Assembly: GCF_963576545.1 (NCBI RefSeq)
Contig: NC_083651.1
Location: forward strand, 13,127,886-13,191,885
From: Limanda limanda
Taxonomy: Eukaryota; Chordata; Actinopteri; Pleuronectiformes; Pleuronectidae
DNA: 64,000 bases
Reading direction: 5' to 3'
In this document: positions 56,020-64,000 of the stretch, piece by piece
Position numbering within the stretch: position 1 is the stretch's first letter
How the letters are laid out: each line of letters opens with the position of its first letter
Notes under the pieces: model-generated
The model's input: the letters and a program-made list of their open reading frames with translations, nothing else
Databases searched by the model: none
What the model was told of the DNA's origin: nothing
Position numbers and translations under genes: made by a program

Positions 56020-59000
56020 TCAGGATTCAGCAGCTTCTTTAGCCTCCTCTGCCTTCTTATCCTGCTCGTACCTGTTAGAGAAACAAATATGTAAATTAAG
56101 ATCCAACTGTTCATAAAACCTACATTTATTCGCCACCGGCTCCTTAAAGAGAAAGCAAAATATGCAAGCTCTAATGTCCCATGTGTGTTTGATATTTCCA
56201 CCAAACCACAGTGGAAAGGGCCCATTAAAGTATGACGTGGTTCTGAGCAAACGGGCAGATCCAGGAATTTTATTTTCCCTTCTTAAATTTAAGAGATAAT
56301 ATATGATTTTGACATTTTCACTACTTTCCCAGGGAATCATTCATGGATCCTATTGAGCATATTGAGGGAACTGATGTGTGTGAAATGTGGTGCAGCTTGA
56401 TTGCATTTAAGGAGACTGTTGTGCTTTAGAGGACGTGTCAGCTCTACTGTCACAAATGTGTCAATCAATACAGTACCCCCTCAATCCTGAAAGGTTCAAC
56501 AAGCATATTATCGAGGGGTGGATCTTTGGTATCGAGGTTCTATCATGTATCTTGACTGTGAACATTGTTTAGTTTTTCTGGCTTTCAGAATCGTACACCC
56601 CTTGTTTGAGCCCATTTCTCTGGTGGAGATCCGTTAAATGTGGACACTGGAAAATGAAGCCCTCGTGTCAACTACTGTATGTTACACATTTACAACTCTT
56701 ACTGTATCAGCTGCAGTGCACTTACACATTAACCTGCTGCCATGATTTCATATCAGCAATGAGTGAGGAACACATATTGAACAGAAAGCTACTGTTCACT
56801 TATCTTAGATTCCTAAGTATTACTGAGAGATGAAAAACAAACCTCCAGATCCTCCAGAGCTGGGAGGCTCCTGCGCCGCCGACGAAGAAGTTGACAGCAA
56901 ACAGGAACCAGTTCTTGGGGATGATGACCAGTGAGTATCTGGACCAGATGAGCCCTGGTGGAGAAGGACAGCAGGTACAAGTGAAGGTTATGCACACTAA
57001 TACTCAACCAGCGGTCGCTCATGAGAACAGAGTCTGTGCTTTGGCAAAGAAGTAGGGAGATAAGATTTGTTTAAAGATACATATTGCCAAAGCAGACGCA
57101 TCAGGGGACCTTTAGCACAGAGGAGGCAAAATCATAAACCGACCGTTAGGAAATGTTAATGAAGAATCCAAGTTTCAAATACACACACAAAGCACGAAAC
57201 CATATTTTCAATACTTCATACATGGGTGTCTTGAGCAGTTTTTTTAAATATGATTTCCTATCTTAAAAATTGTTGGAGTTTAGGTGGGAGGTAGGTAATT
57301 GGAACATGCAACATTTTGGAGCGCCACCTACATTTTCCTCGATCACACGATTTTGGTTTAAAACAAAAGAAAAACATGTTTCAGGCGATAATTTTGTGAC
57401 AAATGCAGTTTCAAATCTCTTCTCACCTGTGGCAGTCAGCACTGCAGACTGGGATTTACTGAGCTTGTCTGCTGGTCGAGTCATATCAGCAAAACCGGCT
57501 CCGACCAGACCCTGTAGAAAAGACGCCACATTGTCTTTATTCCATTAAATCTGGTGTGGAGGATTTTCTACTTTTGTTACAATATAACAACCAATTTTAA
57601 ACTGTTCGACTGTTCCCAACCGGAGCAACCTGTTGTGCCTCCCAAACGGGTTGTGACATGTTTCATAACACATGGAAGCATTTCTAAAAATACAAATTTG
57701 TGTTTATTAGGTCTAATTGGATCAATTTGTATCAACAGGCAACTAAAACAGTTAAAATAATACAGATTGCATCACTGACTTAAGTGGCTGCTACAAACAG
57801 ATTTAGACAAGTAGACAAATCTTTATAATAAAGGGTCAAAATCCAAAAAGGTTGGGAACCGTTTCTCTAACAGATGAAATTCAAGTTGAAGTAGTTGAGT
57901 GAAAAATTCAATTACCCATTTAAACACTGGGGCCCAGAAGAAAATTGTTTTTGGACCTGGAATCAAAAACAAAAGAAATTGGAAATGTGAATTTCATAAT
58001 CATTTTGAAACAATGGAAGTAACATTATGTAGTTTAATTATAAGGTTTTCTCTCAGAGGTAACTAATCTCAGTAGACAAGGTTTACATGGACAGCAATAT
58101 TGTGATATTACCCAGATTAAGACAATAATCAAAATAGGTCACTACCATGTCAACAGCATTTCCTGAATTAATTTAGTGTTTTAATAACGTGATAAATCCC
58201 TGTTGAGTTTTCACGGCATTTCTCGACATAAGAAACATCGGGTTCAAGAGTAATAAACAAGATGTAAAAACAACAAGAAGTTTATCATATTTAAAATGAA
58301 AAGACTCACTGATGCAGGTTAGAATTCTATAATCCTGGCAGAAACGTTGTGGATGTAACATTGACACGAGCCATAATCCGACAATGCTCTGTTACAAATA
58401 CATGGGAATTTTAATAGAATATTCTATTAGCAACTGTCTTGTTCAGAATAAGGTCAATAGTGAGATTATTGGTGTCCGTGTAAACGTAGTCAGTGTTTGT
58501 GAGTATCAGGGAAACAGACACTCAGACGTCTCAGTGTCCAAAGCCACTGGGAGAAGACCCATCGACGTAAACAGCTCTGGGTCGTTTACTATTTAACACG
58601 GGAACGGAAAATGTGAAGGAGCATAAAAATCTGCTGCTCTGAAACCTTCTGTCGTCATATAAGAACTCTCTTCCAAGAACTTCTCAAAGAGGAAAATCAG
58701 ATGTAAAGTAAACAGATTGATAACAGTCTGCACTCCCGATTCATTGATGCAACGGGACTTAGAACAAAACAGTGACTAATAAGAGACAATATCACAAAGA
58801 CACCAATTAAAAGGATTATTTTTGTAACCAGTCAATATAAACTTGTCTTTGTGATGGCCATTTCGTTTGCATCTCTAAAAACAAATCAATGATTAATCGA
58901 GAAAAGAAATGACGGATAGATCAATAATGGTGAGCCGCAGCTGAGGCCCACACAAGTGACCAGATCGTAAACCTGTTGGTTTAAGCACCCGACAATTTTC

Positions 59001-60301
59001 GATTTGTCCTTTGATGGCAGAAATTCTGAACTTCTCTCAAAGTCAGGTCTTAATTACACAATCTGTTAAGGTCATTTTAGGACAAAATGTTCCAAAGCAA
59101 TAACATGGACTATCACGCCATCAGCCTGATAAGGAACCCCCGAACATCAATAAAAACACACACACAGGTTGGAAAGTGTGTCACCATTAGATGTGACATG
59201 ACAATGAGTGTCACCGAGGTTTTACTCCTTAAGTGAAGGTAGTTAACTTCCTGCCAGGCTTCTCTAATGAGTTGAAGGATTAGACATAACCCCCGGCAGC
59301 GAGGCCTGGGTATCTATCTAACAGACACTCTGACACCTTTTGCACAGGAGGCAAAACCAGCTTTTAACCACATTCCTGACCAATGCCGAGTGTGGAGGAG
59401 GACGTCTGCTGGCAAATCATCACAGAGCGAGTTAGCTTTCTGTCCCCGCCCCTTGTACCTGTTTAGAAAGTCCTTGCTGTACCCTTGCACAGACCAAACA
59501 AACCAAACTGAGCCCAATGGCGCCTGAGACTCCTTAATCTCAGCCCCCTCTAAATATCAGTGTCACAGAGATCATATGTGTGTGTAAACAAATGCTCAGT
59601 CTATTAGGTACGCCTCAGTGAAAACAATACAGTATGATCATCCTCAGTCTTTTGTTTTAACTCTTTTAGACATGTTTTGTTCAATATTCTGTTGTTTGTG
59701 GTGCGTTTAACTGTGAGGTGTTCCTGATAGATTTAGATTTAGAAATGAGACGACCAAATAAAGCTTTGTGAAGGTGGGATTTGTCACAACTGGAGTGGCT
59801 AATACACTTTAAAATACCTCACACAAATTTCGGAATGCTACAATTTCACACTACAACAATAAGTTGATGTCAAGATCTGCAGCTTTGCTCTAAGCTTCGA
59901 ATAAACTATTTCGAAATGATCACATTTGGACTTTCGATCGAAGCAAGGAACTTAACAGGACATCTGAACTTGTTTGAAGTGTAGAGCTGTTGTTTGTCAT
60001 CCAGGCAGATTAGTGTCTCCCAGTCACGGTATTCACACAGTGACTTCCATGCAGCTCAGGTGGCAGGTGCAGGGGCTTCTCCCCTCCAGGATGAGGGGAA
60101 AGCCGGGTTAGTGCATCCGCATCACCTCGATCCCAGCCGGACAGAGCCCCACACACACGTCACCCACAACCACAAACACACACACCCAGTCTGCTCATCT
60201 GCATTACCTGCCGGGTGGTTGTACATGGGTCTCAGTTTGCCGGGCAGGATGTGCTCGATCCGGTCCAGGACCCGGTGGTAGGAGGCTCTCAGCGCAGCCA
60301 T
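56020..60301 (-). CDS. mpc2: Mitochondrial pyruvate carrier 2 (5 exons, complete)
   Basis: MPC2 pairs with MPC1 in the inner mitochondrial membrane to import pyruvate into the matrix. Exons in transcript order: 60301-60208, 57956-57916, 57511-57427, 56954-56843, 56071-56020. All junctions are GT-AG and in frame, giving 127 residues, equal to human MPC2. The protein reads RASYHRVLDRIEHILPGKLR, PMYNHPAG, then PKTIFFWAPVFKW, GLVGAGFADMTRPADKLS, IWSRYSLVIIPKNWFLFAVN and FFVGGAGASQLWRIWR. It ends with a charged tail (YEQDKKAEEAKEAAES). The helices at FFWAPVFKW, ADKLSKSQSAVLTATG and NWFLFAVNFFVG are the usual membrane segments. The start is the ATG before MAALRASYH. The divergent neighbour is DCAF6-like, as in other vertebrates. 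Confidence 0.96.
56386..56430 (+). repeat. Dispersed short repeat fragment
   Basis: The cttgattgcatttaaggag and actgttg words match the repeats at 11961 and 32655. It lies in the last MPC2 intron and is very degenerate. Confidence 0.35.
57957..60207 (-). other. mpc2: MPC2 intron 1, nothing coding
   Basis: This 2.25-kb intron is AT-rich and carries no recognisable repeat family or exon. Small open frames here have no family content. Confidence 0.6.
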
Positions 60302-61872
60302 GATCGTGGATGTTTCACGCACAGAGATGAGGACACTGAACCTAACTTGTAGCTAGCTCAGGGGGCTAGCTTGCTACTCTCCTTTCCTTTAGCAGCCACT
60401 AAGTTAATAAACTCCACTTATCTGAACCTGTTCGTAAGGTGTCGACGAATAAAGGAGCGGCGGGCGGGGGAGGAGAAGCGCTGGATGCTGCCGTCCTACT
60501 GTCGACCTTCGCCCGGTGTTTCTCTCACCATGCTAGCGATGCTAACCGTCTGTAGCTGCTTCCTCTGACCGACACTGAGGTGACTTTCTGTGCGACGCAA
60601 CCTACCATGCGAGAGGCGGGGCTCTCGGTTTCCTTTGTTCTCATTGGCCGGCCAGCTCGGAACCTCAATATGATTGGTTCAGATTACGGCGCTACATTTT
60701 GTGCCCGGCATATCCCAAGTGGGTGGGTACTAATAATCCTCTTCCATACATTTTTTTTATTTTAAAATAATAACTGTGATTTTTGTTGAAAGATGACGCA
60801 CTACAAAGGAATATAAATATTTTTTTGCCCATATTTTGTTGCAATTTCTTTGATCTTATGAATTTATTCTAACAAATATGGTGTTGGTGTTAATTGTATA
60901 AACTCTGTAAAATTCCCACACATTTAAATAGAATATTTATACACAGTTAAATATTACAAAACATCTCAAATCCAACCAACCGTACACATACACACACACA
61001 AGCACTATATTCCACATGTAATAGTTTGTATATTTTTCCTTTTTTATATTTGCGCTTGTATGATTTTGGTTGTACCCTCCATGTTAGTGCTAAATGCTTA
61101 AATCCAAAATTGTATCATATTTTGAGATTTTTGTGTTACTTTACTATTATAACTTACTTTGATTTTCTTTGTGTTTAGGCGAGGCCCCCAAGTCTTTGTT
61201 TAGACAAATTATTGATGTTTACTCTGAGTCTACAACAGAATATTTGCACAAAATGGATCCTGGGCTCCAAACAGGCAGATTCACTTTGGGCTGTTTGTTT
61301 TTATCTATGCAAATTTGTTATAATAGGTGTAAAATGTTCACCTCTAAAGTTAAATATCATGGTAAGTCCTGTTAGTGGTCTTATTTTATAGAGTGCCCAC
61401 TCTGTCAAAACCTAACAAACAGCCTGATATAATACATCTTGCTTTATTACCTCCAAATAAGGAGGTTATGTTTATGTTAAGAGGCACGTCTCGGAATGGT
61501 TGACAATGTGCTGGTTCAGGGGTTTAGGTTCTCCACAGAAGTGGCATCTTGAGCAATGTTTAACCCATGGACGTTTCATTTCATAATACCTTGGTTGAGA
61601 AGATAACGTCTTATAACAATTGTCAACTCTGGTGTTTATATAAAAAAAAGCTAGTTGCACTGATGTATTGCTCCTACATGTAGCACTTGTAGTTTGGCTT
61701 TTTTTAAGCTATTGTACATACCTGATTCTTGCTGTTCTGAGTCTCTACCATGGTTGAATGCACTTATTGTCGGTCGCTTTGGATAAAAGCATCAGCTAAA
61801 TGATACGTAATGTAGTAAATGTGATATTACAATAGGTTACATTCATATTTTTCATTTAAGAACAGACTTGAG

Positions 61873-61933
<61 letters not shown>

Positions 61934-62140
61934 GTTTTTTATAATGACCACTGATAAGACAGGAAGGGTCAATCGGATTTCAGCTGGGGCCAGTGCCCCC
62001 TGGCCAGGGCCCTGGTTCCGCCCCTGTGACAACCAAGCGCAGATGAGAATAACATATCTTCCTTGGCTGATCTATTAAGATATAAAGACTGTTCTTTTAT
62101 TGTGGTAATAAAGCCAAACATTTTCCAGCTGAGGTCGACT
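60302..62140. other. Divergent MPC2/DCAF6 intergenic region
   Basis: CpG-rich sequence around 60400-60620 is the likely MPC2 promoter. From 60740 to 61870 the sequence is AT-rich without a recognisable gene; a frame at 61169-61375 has no family match. Near 61980-62030 a ggccagtgccccctggccag stretch folds on itself and looks repeat-derived. Confidence 0.45.
61877..61934 (+). repeat. (ATT)n microsatellite
   Basis: This is a pure ATT tract of about 58 bp in the MPC2/DCAF6 interval. Confidence 0.95.
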
Positions 62141-62533
62141 CCGCGCCTCACCCCGCCCCTCCGCCGGCTGCTCGGTGTGTTAAAACGAGCGCCCGTGTGT
62201 TTGTCTCGCGTTGTGTGGACACAGCTGACCGCTGTCTGCGAGCAGGACTAACCCAGGCTAGCAGCTAGCAGCCCGGACACTTAGCAGCCCACTGAGCGGG
62301 GGACGGGTCGCACACACCCAGCGGCACCGCGGAGCCAGCACCGGAGCGAGGCGTGTTTTCAACCCACAATGCAAACAGCGAGTGTCGCAGCTAGCTAACG
62401 TTAGCACCGTCCCCGCGGACCATGGCAGAACCGACGATCGACCGACGATAGAGAGAGAGACAAGGCGACATCCACAGGAAAGCGGTTCGCTTAGTTTCAA
62501 TGTTATTGTCAGTCGAAAGCACATCTGGTCACG
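62140..62533 (+). promoter_or_regulatory. CpG-rich promoter and 5' UTR of the DCAF6-like gene
   Basis: Composition shifts to high GC with frequent CpG (for example ccccgcggaccatgg) directly before the start codon at 62534, as in a CpG-island promoter. No TATA box is obvious. An upstream ATG at 62422 could open a short upstream frame. Confidence 0.55.
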
Positions 62534-62621
62534 ATGTCCTGCTCCGGGAACCTGGTGTGGGATGTAAATAAACGCCTGATCGGATACAGCGAGCCCAACA
62601 CCATCAGGACCAACTACTTAG
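62534..62621 (+). CDS. dcaf6: DCAF6-like first coding exon (gene continues beyond the window)
   Basis: DCAF6 is a WD40 substrate receptor of the CUL4-DDB1 ubiquitin ligase, also known as a nuclear receptor coactivator. The exon reads MSCSGNLVWDVNKRLIGYSE then PNTIRTNYLG, and ends at a gtaaga donor after one base of the next codon. This lines up with the DCAF6 N-terminus (LLWDVRKRSLG...RLRSRYLG) in length and in the WDV.KR..G and YLG words. The divergent position next to MPC2 matches the human order. No further exon was found up to 64000, so the call rests on 29 residues plus synteny. Confidence 0.75.
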
Positions 62622-64000
62622 GTAAGAACAAAAGGAAGCTATGCGATGCTAGCGGTGCAGCGGAGGAGGAGGCGAGCAGGGGATGTGTGTTGTTGTGTGA
62701 TCGCTTGTGGCAGAGGAGTCAGATGAAGTGACAGCCGAACTCAACATGGCCTCTGAGCTGCTTCTTCGTGTGCATTGTGTTGTTCTTATATAAGGCGAGA
62801 GAGCACATCCCTCCACATGTAAATATAACGAAGTGGAGTCAAGGAAGACACGTGAGAGTTCCCAGCTAAAGCAGCCACATACATGGGATTAAGTGTTATG
62901 TGTTACAGAAGCACTGCAGCTCTCTGCCAGAACAACATCACACACATATACATATCCTCTTTCACAGAACATTGCACACGAATCGCAGCACGGATGCAAT
63001 TTTCGTGCAATCGCAGGATTTGCGCAGGTGGGTAATGCAGAGCAAGGGAGCCATCAGCAGGCGAGACCCCCACACTATCTGAACTCTGAAGTTCACCAGT
63101 AACATGGCCTGAAAATATATGACTAAATATTATATATATATATATGTGAATATAATCTCCAACTTCTCGTCATTTTTAAGATGCATCATCACAGAATAAC
63201 TCAATCATCCAGAGTGGTAATGTTTAAGATTTCATTTAACACCATGAGATTCAGAAAAAAAAATCAAAGAAACCATGTAACTTAATCCAGTATCATAAAG
63301 AGATTTAAAAATCTATGTAAAATTCTGTGAGATTCTGATTTCACAAGTCCAAGCAGTCTCTCGCTGACATTAGAGTTTTTTGTTTGAGTTTGTGTTTTGT
63401 TTGTTATATATGAATATATATATACGAGTAAAAACAGGGATCGATCATTCAAAGCGTTTAATGTGTTAAACGATTTAAAGGAAACCATGCTCAACAAAGT
63501 GAACAGTTCAAAATGCTCCCAGCAACAAAGTGTCGTCATTCATTTATAAATAAAACCCTCATAGATGGAAATGCTTCTACGTGCACTTCATATCTTTAGA
63601 AACCTTACGTGTTGAACTTGTCAGACAAGATGATGATCTTTTTAAATATTGACGCTGATCATACAAACAAGATCATATTTAACATACTGTGTTCCCTGAG
63701 GGATTAGTAGCTTTATGTTTCTTTGTTGGAATGTAGCTGTGACGTGTGGTTTAAGTCTTGTATCCAAACTACAACAGTTTGTCTTAACCATGACAGCAGC
63801 ACTTCTAGAGGGTCGGACTATACATGGCCCAATTTTTTTTTTAATCAAGATAAAAATGGTCATATTAGTCAATGTTGATCTTTATCTCAATGCATGTCAC
63901 TTGATTATGTCCGTGAAGTTTAAACACAGGTTTTTGCTCCTCTGTGAGCTTCTTATGGACACAGAATGACTTGACACTTAATGAACAGCAAAAAATTTAG
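62622..64000 (+). other. Start of DCAF6-like intron 1
   Basis: This is AT-rich sequence without a recognisable exon or repeat, apart from a short (TA)n near 63131-63145 and another near 63410-63425. Confidence 0.5.

Noticed and set aside
61169..61375. 68-codon frame preceded by an acceptor-like tag and followed by gtaagt
   Set aside because: It looks exon-like at its edges, but the protein is unfamiliar and neither neighbouring gene needs an exon there.

Overview
The window looks like teleost fish nuclear DNA, probably a spiny-rayed fish. Genes are split by GT-AG introns, the protein exons match vertebrate families, and there is a fish-type NLRC3-like immune receptor with a FISNA-NACHT exon and 174-nt LRR exons. 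Fish-style LINEs, MITE-like elements, CA/TG microsatellites and ATT runs fill much of the rest. All gene calls come from reading the translated exons against family sequences as I know them; no search was run.

Layout: 1-4657 is repeat-rich and is probably intron 1 of ME3. 4658-10358 (+) holds 13 exons of ME3, a malic enzyme; its first exon, with the presumed mitochondrial transit peptide, lies before the window. 10359-14163 is the ME3 3' UTR, which contains a MITE-like element, then intergenic sequence. 14164-17358 (-) is NXPE3-like. 17820-27010 is a repeat district with a (TG)n tract and a large composite tandem repeat carrying 11 CTCF-consensus-like motifs. 27010-28833 is a LINE fragment plus plain sequence. 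28834-33407 (-) is CEP97. 33690-37370 (-) holds an I/Nimb-like LINE fragment and a decayed Ty3/gypsy-type remnant. 39606-48100 (-) is the NLR gene: six LRR exons, a FISNA-NACHT exon, a RING-like zinc exon, a duplicated first coding exon and a likely 5' UTR exon. 48166-49206 is a 1-kb fold-back element. 50047-53791 (+) is RPL24, complete. 56020-60301 (-) is MPC2, complete. 62534-62621 (+) is the first coding exon of a DCAF6-like gene that runs out of the window.

From known vertebrate gene order, NXPE3-CEP97-RPL24 is a conserved neighbourhood (human 3q12) and MPC2-DCAF6 is a conserved divergent pair (human 1q24). Here the NLR gene and several kilobases of mobile DNA sit between CEP97 and RPL24. 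The housekeeping genes do unrelated jobs: mitochondrial NADPH and pyruvate metabolism, a centriole cap protein, the ribosome, and a CUL4 adaptor.

The most interesting structures are four. First, the CTCF-like motif array between NXPE3 and CEP97. Second, a roughly 250-bp copy of the sequence just upstream of RPL24, placed between two copies of the NLR first coding exon. Third, the inverted-repeat element in the gap between the divergent NLR and RPL24 genes. Fourth, a 42-bp perfect palindrome inside a LINE fragment in the LRR region.
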